From positions 186,001-250,000 of the forward strand of contig JAGFBZ010001279.1 in the NCBI GenBank assembly GCA_018398805.1: a DNA stretch of 64,000 nt. Direction: 5' to 3'. Source of the DNA: Hirundichthys speculiger. Its lineage: Eukaryota > Chordata > Actinopteri > Beloniformes > Exocoetidae. The number at the start of each line of letters is the position of its first letter. The first letter of the stretch is position 1. Shown piece by piece: positions 36,440 through 47,438 of this stretch. The translations under genes and the position numbers were made by a program. Below the pieces are notes generated by a model. It was given only the letters and a program-made list of their open reading frames with translations, searched no databases and was not told the origin of the DNA.

Positions 36440-36830
36440 CCTGAGAGTGGTCGACCGTTGCTCCAACCCTCACCTCTGGTGGCACGAACTGACCAGAGGT
36501 CAAAAGAATGAGATGGCAGACACAAACGGCGGCAGGGCTGGTCCTCAGAGACGGGGTGAGGAGAGTGTCAGAGCAGAGTCGCTGCTCCTCCACACTGAGA
36601 GGAGCCGCTTGGGGTGGTTGAGGTGAGGATGCCCCCCCCCCTGGACGCCTCCCGGGGAAGGTGTTTAGTTCGTGTCCAACTGGGACAAGACCACGAGGCA
36701 GACCCAGGACACGCTGGAGGGATTATATCTCCTGGCTGGCCCGGGATGTCATGCCGTATATCTGAGGGAGGTCTGAGCCTCTCTGCTTCAGCTGCTGCCC
36801 CCACCACTCAAATTCAGATAAGCACAAATT
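36440..36830 (+). mobile_element. LINE 3'-terminal fragment with C-terminal ORF2 relic
   Basis: One plus-strand frame reads RLPGKVFSSCPTGTRPRG and RPRTRWRDYISWLAR. This is the short basic Arg-Pro-Arg-Trp-Arg-Asp-Tyr motif at the very C-terminus of many fish LINE polymerases, downstream of the reverse transcriptase. The upstream text (GAGTCGCTGCTCCTCCACAC) fits the same family. The sequence ends in a degenerate GATAAGCACAAATTAACGGA in place of the usual GATGGATGG tail. 5'-truncated; the reverse transcriptase itself is missing. The clade is not assigned. Confidence 0.7.
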
Positions 36831-37336
36831 AACGGATGAATGGAAGGTTTAATGACCATCCATATGTATTTTTCAGTCTCTTTATTAAGATATAAACAGA
36901 AAAGACATTGATAATATTAAGGGCAGAGCAATCCATCAGTTGACCGATTAAAAACATTCATATCGACCCGTACTGGTCAACCTCTAGATCATCCATTCAT
37001 CTATCAATCATCTATACCCGGTCTTAAGATAATATGCTCACAAAACAAAACGACTCTGCATCAACAGTCAGTAGCGGTGTGACGTCCCTCAGAACCGAGC
37101 AGATGTTTGACGTGATATAAATCAGTATCATAATTAATTGAACATGTTACTCTGATCACCGTTAATGAGCAACTATTTCAAGATTGTTTTATTTTTTTAT
37201 CGCCATAGATCACTGACAAGGTTTTTGCTGCAAATATGCTCAGCCATAAAAAATGTTTTTTTTTTTTTTCTAAAAGAAAAGTTCATATCTTTGATTTTAA
37301 AGTAAGTGAAAGGAAAGACACAGGTTTACTAATATA
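36831..37336. other. AT-rich spacer
   Basis: A T-run at about 37256-37270 and otherwise unremarkable sequence. Confidence 0.4.
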
Positions 37337-37705
37337 CAGTCATGGAAAAAATTATTAGACCACCATTTTTTCTTCACTTTCTTGTTCATTTTAATACCTG
37401 GTACCACTAAATGTCATCATGTGACTAAAACAGACAGAAAAGAAAACACTGAATGCATAAAAGCAGTGTTTTTGGCAGTACAACGCCATAGCTATTGATG
37501 TAAAAACTGAAGTGATTTAGGTTATAATCAAGAAAACCATGGAAAATGGTAAGATATCAGCTCTTAAATAAAACTCTTATGAGCAATCTTTGTGGTTATC
37601 GTTATGTTTGTCCAAACAAATGTACCTTTAGTTGTACCAGGCATTAAAATGAACAAGAAACTGAAGATAAACAAGGGTGGCCTAATCAATTATTTTCCAT
37701 GACTG
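37337..37705. mobile_element. Mariner/Tc1-type MITE with about 70-bp inverted repeats
   Basis: Left CAGTCATGGAAAAAATTATT and right AATTATTTTCCATGACTG are near-perfect inverted copies. The similarity extends inward through TTTCTTGTTCATTTTAAT and CCTGGTAC, making arms of roughly 70 bp. TA flanks both ends (37335-37336 and 37706-37707). 369 bp and non-coding. Confidence 0.9.
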
Positions 37706-38265
37706 TATGTTCAGTAGAAATAATTTAAATAATTGGCATAAGGCCAAATTACATTGGTTATGTCGATTTTGATTACTATTTCAATTAATTTCCCACCCCT
37801 ACATGACAAGGCTGCACATCACTTATGTGACTGATGCAACTGAGTTTAGAAAGATTTCATAAAAGTAAAGATACCATCAAAATGAAGTTGGCTCTGGACA
37901 AAAGTGGTCCAAATTCTTAAAAGACTTGCAGCTGCGTGGGTCACAAGTGCCCCCTGTTGGATGCGCTGAATCCTGAAGTGAGGGAGAATGGTTTTAATTA
38001 AAGTCCCTCAAAGAGATATTTTTTTTTAACTTGCAGAAATGTTAAAAGTTTAAAATGACATCAGTCAGATTCAGTTCCAGTGGAGCTGAAACATCTCCCA
38101 TCATTTACTGTCTGCGCGACGCGCCAACAACACCGCATCATTCACGGGTTTCTTAGAAAGCCCCTGCAGTCATCAGAGGTCATCAGAGGTCAGTGACTCG
38201 GTGTCCCGCCGTCCCGCTCCGCGCATCTCTGCGCCTTTTCTGCGCCATTTCTGCGCCTGCTCCCC
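37706..38265. other. Unassigned spacer, CpG content rising at the right
   Basis: A direct double of the 10-mer TCATCAGAGG lies at 38170-38190. Nothing else was recognised. Confidence 0.4.
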
Positions 38266-38292
38266 GTCTGTCTGTCTGTCTGTCTGTCTGTC
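38266..38292. repeat. (CTGT)n microsatellite
   Basis: About seven CTGT units, read directly. Confidence 0.95.
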
Positions 38293-38639
38293 CCGCAGTC
38301 ACGGGGTCTCCCCCCGGGGTAAACGCATTCCGCAAACACAAGAATTTCCTCCAGCCCAGCTCACATACCACCTCTCCTCCCCCCACCTTCTCCCCCCTCT
38401 TCTCTCAGGACCACACACTGTTGCAATGCCATGTTCAACAGGCTGGCGCACACTCTTTAAAAACAACCAAAGTCCATTTAAACAGCAAACACGCCGAGTC
38501 AAGAAGCACGAGCGGCTTTTTTCGTTTTCTTAGAAAAAAAAAAAACTACTTCCGAATTGGACTGATGATAATAAGCAATCTAAAACAAACCAAAAAATAA
38601 ATACATAAAATAGATTCCGAATGAGAGTCTTAAGTAGTT

Positions 38640-39190
38640 CTATACCTGAAATCTTCTGCGCTGCGCATCGACTCTTCCTCGAGCGCAGTCCCTCCTCGAT
38701 CTCCACGCACACAACCCAAAAACGCACGAGAGACCGGAACATCACCGAGGAGCTGCGCAAAAAAAAAAAAAAAAAAAAGTGTCCGCACGACAGCCGCGGA
38801 GGATCGATTTATCTCTGAGGGAAGGTCTGCGCGATTACTCATCCGCCGCGCGAGAGAGTCCCTTCTGCGGCGCACCGGTTCATCCGCGGGGCTTTTTCAC
38901 CAGATAGCGCGGAAATGCCATCGACTGACTAGCTCTGCTAGGACCCCCCCCTCCCCCCTCCTCCTCCTCCTCCCCCCGTCCCCCCTTCCTCACCGACACA
39001 CACACACACACACAGACCCCGAAGGGGAAAAAAAAAAAAAAACCATCAGCCGGCCGCAGCTCCGTCCCCCTGCGCCGACCGAGAGTCGACCTCAGCCCGC
39101 ATGAAATCCCCCGACATCCCCTGCAGCTCCGGGGGACGGTCCCCGCCGCGGACAGTGCGTTAATATCTGATGCTACTGTTGTTAACAAAC
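38640..39190. other. CpG-rich block, possible promoter or 5' UTR
   Basis: High CpG density with CGCG and CCGCGG motifs, interrupted by an A-run (38759-38778), a TCC repeat, a CA repeat (38998-39014) and another A-run (39029-39042). On the minus strand a short frame ends MAFPRYLVKKPRG (38880-38921). No TATA box or splice-supported exon could be fixed. The CpG density against the AT-rich surroundings is the only evidence for promoter activity. Confidence 0.4.
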
Positions 39191-40635
39191 TCCTAAAAAC
39201 ACCTGCGAGAGGTGAGAAGAAGTGAAATCTGGGGCTTTACGCCCGTCAGCAATTAAAATAGTAAAAAAAAAAATCTATCACATACAAAACTGTTTTAACA
39301 AAACGACATAAGCAACACAAATGACAATCCTGTGGTTGGAAGCAAAACCAATAACAACAACAAACAAAACAAACAAAAATAAAACTAAAGTAATGAGGAT
39401 TTTATCATGTCACCACTGCAGATAAAGCCTTATCTTAATTTATGTCCCTTTTTTATGTCTCTCTTTTTGTTCTTTTTTTTCTAAACAAACATCCGATTTG
39501 TTCTAATGACAGCAATAAACACGTCTGTCTGCATCTTTTGCAAGAATTAGATGCTCGTTTTCTCTTCTGAAAAATATGAACAGCCCATATTATTCCAGGC
39601 TTACTTGAGAAAAAAAAAACAAAAACAAACAAACAAACAAACAAAAGACATCTTCACAGAGCGAGAAAGTAATTTCATCCCAGCAGGTGAATGTAGTCAC
39701 ATTTACTTCCTCTACATCCCGCAGGAAGGATTTTCATTTGAGATTCAGGAAATGCACGTTCATGTTTTTGTTGTTGTTGTTTTTTCTTCTGTTTGTTTGT
39801 TTTTCCCTTCCCCCCAGCTATAAATCACGACTCGGATGCGTTTAGGAAATGTCAGAGGTATCACAAAGAAAAAGACATTTAAAGATCAACATCTTCACCT
39901 GTAGGAAAAGACCTTAACAAAACAATTTAAAACTAAAGAAAGAAAGAAAAAGAAGAAAAAAAAGAAAACAATTCCTCAGTTGCATGTTCCAGTCAAATGT
40001 GAAACATTTAAAAATCAAATCGCGGCTCTGCCCGTCTTTGGGGAAACACACCTGTACGTGCTCACCTGCCGCTCGGCCCCGCGCTCCTGCTCCTCTCACA
40101 GTCTCATCTCTCGCGCTCAGACCGATCAGGGAAATGAACAAATGTGTTTTTCTCTGCGTCTCAGGTTGAAGGAGGTATAAGCTCTGAGCCGCGCCGACAA
40201 CATCCACCATCATATTGTGAAATTCCCTGAATAAATTACTGTGCCCACTCTCTTCTCTTATCTGCTCATGAGTACGGTTATGAGCTCAGTTTCTGGTAGT
40301 CGGGATGGGTATTTCTTCAGTGCAAACTTCCCAGAAATATTTTTTATTAAGATTTCTTTCTGTAAGTCTCATGACAATATCAGTTAACCCTCAACATGAT
40401 CGCAGAAAGCTCATTAACGGAAATGAATTTCCTGTCCCAACTCTGCGGTCCAAATCAGATGAGTTCGGGCGGTTCCGCTGTGTTTGTGTGGACGCAAATA
40501 AAACCCAACGCGTTTTAGCAAATTTCACGAGAAAAAAAAAAAGCAAAACAAGAGAAACTCAAAACCTGCAGGACACGCGAAAGTCTGCGGGGACAGGGGG
40601 ACAATCCCGCATTTTCCCCTTCTAGTTTCTCAGCA
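39191..40635. other. Unassigned sequence, A-rich at 39260-39390
   Basis: Contains AAAC/AACA-type simple sequence at 39345-39385 and 39610-39645 and A/GAAA-rich DNA at 39930-39970. No exon was recognised. Confidence 0.4.
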
Positions 40636-40659
40636 GGGGTGGGTGGGGTGGGGGGGGGG
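40636..40659 (+). other. Potential G-quadruplex run
   Basis: GGGGTGGGTGGGGTGGGG followed by more G: four or more G-runs with 1-base loops. Confidence 0.75.
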
Positions 40660-40771
40660 TAGTTTTCGATTCTGTATTTGACTCACGGCGGGCGATATTG
40701 ATTCATGCACGCGGCTGAACATCAGAGGCATCGGGAGAAAAAAGTTGACCTGCACTACTGAACTGCAGTTA

Positions 40772-40797
40772 CCCCCCCCCCCCCCCCCCCCCCCCCC
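40772..40797. repeat. Poly-C tract, 26 bases
   Basis: An uninterrupted run of 26 C. Homopolymers of this length are prone to sequencing error, so the exact length is uncertain. It can form i-motif (C strand) or G-quadruplex (G strand) structures. Confidence 0.9.
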
Positions 40798-41561
40798 AGC
40801 GCGGAGGACAAACACCTGATGAAATCTGCAGGAGATACCTTTGAAGTCAGAGATAAACGCTTTCGCAAGGCGTGTTCACGCAGAAACCTCTTGGTCGCGT
40901 TTTTTTCTTTTCTTTTCTTTTCTTTCTTTTCTTTCTTTTTTTTTTTTTTTAAAGAGGATCCCCAGTTTTGTGATGCGCCCTGTGACTGTGTCACCGGCTT
41001 TGCTGGGAAAAAAAAAAGCGTGTCTTTATACCTGGAGTTAGTGTTTTACGAGCCCGTCTGACAGCTGCGTCCCGGTTGATCTTTCTCACAAGAAGCCGAC
41101 AAAAGAGCCGCCCTTTCTGTCGCTCAGCTTCTTTTTTTTTTTTTTTTTGAAAGCCAATGATTCACCACCGGAGCCGCCGGTGAGGCTCCTGGGGGCCGCG
41201 GCGCCGCCGGTGCGCGCGCTCTGGCGGCGCCGCCGGTGCGTCCCGGGCCTCTTCAGCGTATATGGAGGTGTAGTTGTGTTTTCACTGGGAATTCCCCTCT
41301 GCTCCAGGCTGCCGGAGCCGCAGCTGGACATATATGTGCGTGTCAGGATGCATGCACGCTCGGGCATGCGTTAGCTGCGAACGCGCGTGTATGTATATGC
41401 ATGTGTGTGTGCGTTTCCTCTCTGATTCCCCGTGTTCTGCAGAGTTAAACCCTCTTAAATGTCCCCCTGGCTTTTGTCCTCACGTTTCAGCTGAATTTCA
41501 CCCCCCCCCCCCCCCTCCACCCCCACTCAGACCGCGCGTGTTCGAGCGCTCAGGAATGTAG

Positions 41562-41577
41562 ACGCGCGCGCGCGCGC
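41562..41577. repeat. (CG)n alternating tract
   Basis: Alternating CG, a classic Z-DNA-prone sequence. Another CG run joined to CA repeats lies at 41693-41718. Confidence 0.9.
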
Positions 41578-42041
41578 AACGTAAAGAAAGGCAGAAGTTT
41601 TGGAAAGGCTCCTCTCCCCCTCTTCCTTCCCTTTTTCCCTCCTCCGCTTTGCGCAAAGGTGACTCGGAAACACACACTCGCCTCACCTTTCCGCGCGCGC
41701 GCGCACACACACACACACTCGACACCCACGCGCCCCTCGGAGTCACATGCGCTCTCACTCAGACGGAGCTCTGCACCCACTCACCCTGACACCCACACAG
41801 CCACCCACACGCTCACGTGCACAGCGAAACAGCTCACCACCCACCGCCACCGAGCCCCGTGCACGCGCGCCCGGTTTCCACAGTGAGCGCGGGGGCGCGC
41901 GCCTGATGTGGTTTCCTCTTTTTTGCTTCGCGAGCGACCCGCAGTGATAAAATCAACACAAATGCGTGATAATCCCGTTCCAGACGTTTCTCTCCCGCCG
42001 GTGGGAAGTTTGAACCGGGTTTCTGCGAGACTTGCTTTGCA

Positions 42042-42072
<31 letters not shown>

Positions 42073-42170
42073 TTGCAAAACCAGAGGGAGGAAAAAAAAA
42101 GGAGAAAGAAAATGAGAGAGAAATGGAACAAAGACATTCTGGGGCGAAGTCTCACACACATCGGTCCTGC

Positions 42171-42200
42171 CAATATCCAACAATATCCAACAATATCCAA
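42171..42200. repeat. 10-bp tandem repeat, three units
   Basis: Three exact copies of CAATATCCAA. Confidence 0.95.
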
Positions 42201-42670
42201 GCAGTACACGAGCCCATCACGCACACGCACACGCACACGCACGGCAAGACACAGCCGGATCGGAATAAAATCACATTTGCGCGTCACCCGCGGCATCTCT
42301 CATACAACTCCACATTCTTCTTCTTCTCCTTTTTTTTTTGCAATAGCGTTGAAACAAGACACAACTCGAGCACGTGAACATCATGTCACAGAAATTATAA
42401 AGTGCGCGGGATTTACAAGCTGAGGGGGGAACGAGTGACAGAAACCTCATTTTCTTGCAGATCTTTGTACTTAGTCGCGTCTCAGCAGGCAGAAGGAAGC
42501 AGGCCTACCTCGTGTCAGTGCAAATATCTCGTTTCTTTTTTTTCTCCAGGAGGCGGAAAGCGGCGGTAAAGCGGCTGTGAAGGTGAGAGTCGGAGCGGAT
42601 CCGGACGGGACCTACCTGAGCACATGGCCCCGCATGGCCCGCACACTTCCTCAGTCAACACGCTTTGTTT

Positions 42671-42698
42671 TCTCCTCCTCCTCCTCCTCCTCCTCCTC
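42671..42698. repeat. (CTC)n microsatellite
   Basis: About nine CTC units in a pyrimidine-rich region that extends to about 42900. Confidence 0.95.
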
Positions 42699-42945
42699 TC
42701 TGCTGCTGCACGCTTCTCCTCCATCTGTCCGTCTCACTGTGCCTCTCTTCTTGTCTCCCCCCCTCCTCCTCTTCCCCTGTCTTTCTATCCCTCCCTCACT
42801 CCTCCCCTCCTCTCTCCTCTCCTCTCCAAACTTCCCTTCGCTCTCTCTGAAAACGCTCTTCACCTTCTTCTCTCGTCTCCCGCAGTTCAGAGCAGTTGTC
42901 CCTCTTTATGTGAGAAGAGAGAGTGATCCATGAAGGCAGTTTTAT

Positions 42946-42977
42946 CCAGACCCCCCCCCCCCCCACGCGCGCGCGCC
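42946..42977. repeat. Poly-C followed by CG repeat
   Basis: About 13 C, then ACGCGCGCGCGCCGCC. It ends the CpG-rich domain. Confidence 0.9.
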
Positions 42978-45959
42978 GCCCCCCCTCCCACCGCATGGTG
43001 CGTGTGTGTTGCATCCTTGCCAGTCATTCACCTCCACACATGATCTGTTCTCACTTTCCTTTTTAGTCCTCGTTTCCTTCCTCTAAACTTATTTTTGCTT
43101 TTCTTTATAAATTCGCAAGCTCGAGCTGATCACCTCCAGTTTCTCCTCCGTGGCACATAACGCACCTCAGCAATGACACCAGCTCGGAGTTAAATCCTCC
43201 TTTATATTCCTCTCAGAAGAAAACACCTGCACATGCAAATCTAAACTGCCTTAGCTGTGGGACACAAAAGAAAGAAACTGAGATGGCAAAAAGACTTACG
43301 TTTCTCGATAAGCCTGTTCTTCGTTGTATATGCTTGAAAAGTTTTAGTAATCACAGGCAGATACGATGAAAGAATTCAGAAAAAAAAAGAGGGAGGTAAA
43401 AAGATTAATGAATGTTCTCCAGTGGGCCTACAGGGTTGAAACCATTACTGTCCTTAATGTGTTTTTATCTTCTACTTTTTATACCAGATTGATATTATTT
43501 GCTTTTATCATCTACTTTTATAACCCTTTGTGCTTTTTTTCTCTAACAATATAAAGCACTTTGAGAAGATGCAATATAAATAAAGTGGAGTTAAATTAAA
43601 AGGCAGACGCATGGAGAACTGAATAAAAAAACACACACACACAACTGAGCTCATAAACTCACCAGACATCATAAAGAGAATAAAATGCTGCTGCTTAGAC
43701 ATGTAAACACACTTGCAGGTGAACTGTGGCGTCCTCGTAGCGACAAACACAACAACAATAATAAAAAAAAACTAAAAAAAACGTAAAGAAAAAAACCGTA
43801 ACATTCATGAAAACAAGACTAAAACACAATTAACACAAGAGAAAAGCGAACACCAGGATAGAAAAGAAAACACGGAGATGGATAATACCGAATTATAACA
43901 GACAATATTTAACAGAAGACTAAGATGTAAAAAAAAAATCATGAAACTAAATAAAAGGAAGAAAATGTAATTACTTTTCAGAAAACACAAAGAGGAAAAC
44001 CAATATGAAATCAAGAAATACAACTAAATGTAGGAAAACAATTAAACTTAAAACATGCCAAGATTTCACAAAACATCATTATAATAAAAAAACAAAAAAA
44101 CAATTACAATAAAATAAAACAGTGTTTCACAGCGCACATTTTGTAAAATACGGCAGTCAATAAAATATTCACGTTAATCAGAATATTTCATCTTGCTGTG
44201 GTCGTTTTGTTGTTGTTGTGTTTGGCACTTCAGGGCCTCCGTACAAAAAAACCTCCACTAAACTGACAAATCACCACGTCGGGAAAAACAACGCAAAAAT
44301 TTAAACCTGAACATTCTGGAAACTTAGTTTTTTTCTTTCTGAAATACAATAAAAGTGAATAAAGGCCAAACCCTAAAAAAAAAAAAAAGTCCTTTATCTC
44401 CTGAATGAAAATCATGTCGATACGACATTCAGTTCATCAACGTAGAACAAATCCAAGTAAAAACATTAAAACAGCTGCAAAACAAAGCCAAAGATGCAAC
44501 ATGCGAGATTAAAAACAACTCTTCAGATTAAGTCGCAAAAAAAAGACAGGAAGTGTAACATCATTTATGGCATGTAATCCAGAGGAGATGACCGTCTCAA
44601 ATACCTTTAACTACGTTTAACCACCGTCACAGTCTTGGATCGCAAAAAATGGAATTGCAAATCTGTTTCATTTGCTTCAATTCAATTCAATTAACTTCGA
44701 TTCAATGATACTTCAGTAATCACTTAAGGGAAATTACATCATCTTACAGTTGGAAGTAATAAAAAAAAAATACGATGAGATGTTCACACCTTCATAATTA
44801 CTTTATTTAAAACATATCTCTCAAGTTGTCATCATTTATTTGTGTGCAAACAAAATGATTTGTAGGCGTCTCTGACCAACCTGTCAGCCTGGAGGAAGCA
44901 ACAACACTTCACCCACTCAGAGATGCACGTTCCTCTGACACGACAAATGAAGATTATATGGAAATGGTTTGTTTTCTCATTAAGTTAGGGTTGGGACAGC
45001 TGGCTGACGTGGGAGGGCTACGGTAAACTAGCTGCTATACGCTCTAGGTGGGTCTCATTACTCTAATTTACATGTCTTCATCAGGAAGAGCCTGAAACGT
45101 ACCGTGAGAAGGCTTCTGGAGGAGCTCAGAGCGAGGAAATAGAGACGTCCCCTACCTTGCTTCTCTCTCTTGCATTCACCTGTAAAGAAAAAAAGATGGG
45201 CGGTCAAGACAGGAGCATAGCAAGGAGACAAATGATGCATCATGAAAACCACCGAACGTGTTCATCCGGTCTCTCTGGGCTCCGTTCTGTCCGACTTTCT
45301 GCTCGTTCTCCTCTCCTCTCTTGCTGTAAAACAAAATAGCAAATCATTGCATTCATTCGTTTTTTTTCCTTTCATTGCTTCGCCGTATTTGTGATGCATT
45401 TCGGTGGGAGGTCTTTTTCATGCCAGATGAGCGATGCACGCCAAACCTGATGATGCTCGGGTGTCACTTCATCCGCTCATGCACCTCAGAGTTTTCCTAA
45501 TCTGTTGCACGCTGCCTAAAGGGCTCGTTTGAAAAAATGGCTGCCTTCAAGGGAGGAAAACGCAGCCAAGTTGGTCTCTGCAGGCGTCTGAGCGACCCGG
45601 CAAAGCCTGGAAGGTGTTACAAAAAACCTTAAAATGCTTCTTAAAGGTAAAACAGGCAAGTTAAAACTGTGGCTGTGTTGTCAGTGTGTGACACAATGCC
45701 GTGAAGCAATACGAAGCTCGATCTGAGAGGCTAACTGGGATGGGGGTCCAAAGGTACTTCGGACGGGACCGTGAGACCAGGAGGGCGAGATGCTTCCTAA
45801 AAGTACGCAAATACTCCTTCAAATGAAACTGAAATTTTAATGTGAAAAAACTCCTATTTTGAAATGGACAGTCGAGCATTGTTACCTGGTGTCAGCAGTT
45901 ATGGACTCGACCAAGCATCCTCACGCTAACAACTGAACCAACAAAATAAATACTGCTTG
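42978..45959. other. AT-rich intergenic sequence
   Basis: Strongly A-skewed at 43740-44120. A short segment at 43540-43590 (AAAGCACTTTGAGAAGATGC, AATATAAATAAAG) looks like the tail of a fish retroelement. Short CAATT/AATTC repeats occur near 44678-44700. No exon was recognised. Confidence 0.45.
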
Positions 45960-45995
45960 GAGGTTAGATGTTCCCTTTTCTCCCTGTGTCTACAC

Positions 45996-46943
45996 CAAAG
46001 TTATTATCTTTAATGAAAACGAATGAAATAACGAAAACTAGAATTGAAAAAACATTTTCTTTAGCTGAAATAAATTAAAAACCAGTTTTTAAAAAAACGA
46101 TAACTAACTGAAACTGTATTATGTGTTTATAAAACGAACTAAAATTAACTATAATAATGTCAAGAACGTCCTTCATTTTCGTGTTTGTAATATTTTTTCT
46201 CATAAATGTTTGAAATCTATTAACTTTGCCCCGCAGTACAACAACAACCGCGAAAAAAAAAAAAAGTGATCAGCAGTGATGGCTGCAGCAAAGGTTGGGA
46301 GAAATCGGCACAGTCCTATTTGGGATTTCTTTGACTATGACTGTGTTAACGATAAAAATAAGTGCCTTGTTGTAGAAGCAGGTGATACAATGTGTGGAAT
46401 ACTTCTCAAGGGGAAAAAAAAACACCACGAATCTGAAAGTCTATTTGAAAAGCTCACACAAGAGGGCTAACCAAGACTAGCTGGATAAGCTAGCCTAAGC
46501 TAGCTAAGCTAAGAGAAGCTACAGCTGCAGGCCAGTCAGCGTTGGGAAGGAACGGGAGAAAACTGCAACTATAATGGACTGTTTCCACCAGCGAACCAAA
46601 TAGCTGCTGGTCAGTAAATACGCAGGAACACCACAAGCGGGAAGACGCATTGATAAATATGTTTATTGAGACCAGGAATGTAAACACGACTATGTGATTC
46701 AATAGCCTTCAAAAAGTTCAGTGCTTCTCTCCAACCAAAATTACAACCCTAATTTACAAAATAAAACTATAATACTGAAACTAATAAAAACTAAACTAAA
46801 ACTAAATATTTCAAAACGAAAACGAATAAAAACTAGCAAAACTGCTCTAAAAACGAATTAAAACTAACTGAATTTGGAAAAACTAAACTAAAAACTAAAT
46901 AAAAACTAAAACTAATGGAAAATCCAAAACTATTATAACCCTG
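45996..46943 (+). mobile_element. hAT element with BED finger, nested insertion
   Basis: The ends are CAAAGTTATTATCTTT and CTATTATAACCCTG (inverted, imperfect). GTCTACAC lies at 45988-45995 and again at 46944-46951, a perfect 8-bp target duplication. Subterminal DNA on both sides is made of AAAACTA/ACTAAAA repeats. The interior keeps one BED-finger exon but no catalytic transposase. 948 bp. Confidence 0.9.
46276..46470 (+). pseudogene. BED zinc-finger exon of a hAT transposase
   Basis: The 64-residue frame contains SPIWDFFDYDCVNDKNKCLV, the start of a BED finger (aromatic Trp/Phe before the strand, then Lys-Cys-Leu-Val). This is followed by DTMCGILLKGKKKHHESES. A second Cys near DTMCG and His residues in KKHHES are present, but the helix that should read as Leu-x-x-His-x4-His is damaged. 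The frame ends at a stop in the AGAGGGCTAACC text. The catalytic domain does not follow. It still reads open for 195 bp, so loss of function may be recent or it may be a short internal relic. Confidence 0.65.
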
Positions 46944-47438
46944 GTCTACACGGGCCTTCTCCAGACACTCCGGTCTCCTCCCACTCTCTGAAAACACGCA
47001 TGTCGTATTGACTTGATGGCTCTAAACTGTCCACAGGAGTCAGTGTGAGCGGTTTTTCTCTGTGTGGGCCTGTGGCGGTCTGCAGAGCCGTTCAGGTGTG
47101 TCTCGCCAGTGACGGCTGGATGAGAGACAGGTATGTGACCTGAGTTCACCAGAATTAGATTTGAAACAGTAATTATTTCAGTTAGCATGTTTTCTTGCTT
47201 TTGAAAACATTTTGCATATGTGATATATCTGTATCAAGTCTTTTGGAGATTGTCAGCTACTTTGCACCAAAAACAGCACATTCGTGCTGCCCGTTTCTTC
47301 ACATCCGAACCGGTCCTGGTGTTTCTAGGAGTGTTTCTGTGAACATCCACCACACATTTACAGGACAAAGTACTCGCTGCATTCAGGTAGTGCCTGAAAT
47401 CCTGCAGCCTGTCCTCTGAATGCTGATACTACAAAGCA

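Larger units (their letters stand above)
41140..42660. other. CpG-island-like domain
   Basis: The densest CpG in the window. The core at 41165-41250 is almost all G/C with repeated GGCGCCGCCGGTG. Further CpG-rich DNA surrounds 41540-41900 and 42530-42650. Embedded simple repeats are poly-C (41501-41515), CG (41562-41577), CG/CA (41693-41718) and GT (42040-42070). The 171-codon frames on both strands (41781-42296, 41908-42423) overlap each other and are composition artefacts. A promoter is inferred from CpG content only; direction and gene are unknown. Confidence 0.5.
45960..47150 (+). repeat. Dispersed fish repeat (LINE-tail or SINE-like) split by a hAT insertion
   Basis: Left piece (45960-45995) reads TTCCCTTTTCTCCCTGTGTC. 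The right piece from 46952 reads CTTCTCCAGACACTCCGGTC, then CTCCTCCCAC and CTAAACTGTCCACAGGAGTC. Joined across the hAT element they match the order of the related repeat at 48330-48600 (TCTCCAGGTACTCCAGCGTC). The hAT element and one copy of its 8-bp duplication interrupt it exactly. Confidence 0.7.

Noticed and set aside
41781..42423. Two 171-codon frames on opposite strands
   Set aside because: They overlap each other in GC-rich repeat DNA and encode low-complexity Arg/Ser/Thr/His text.
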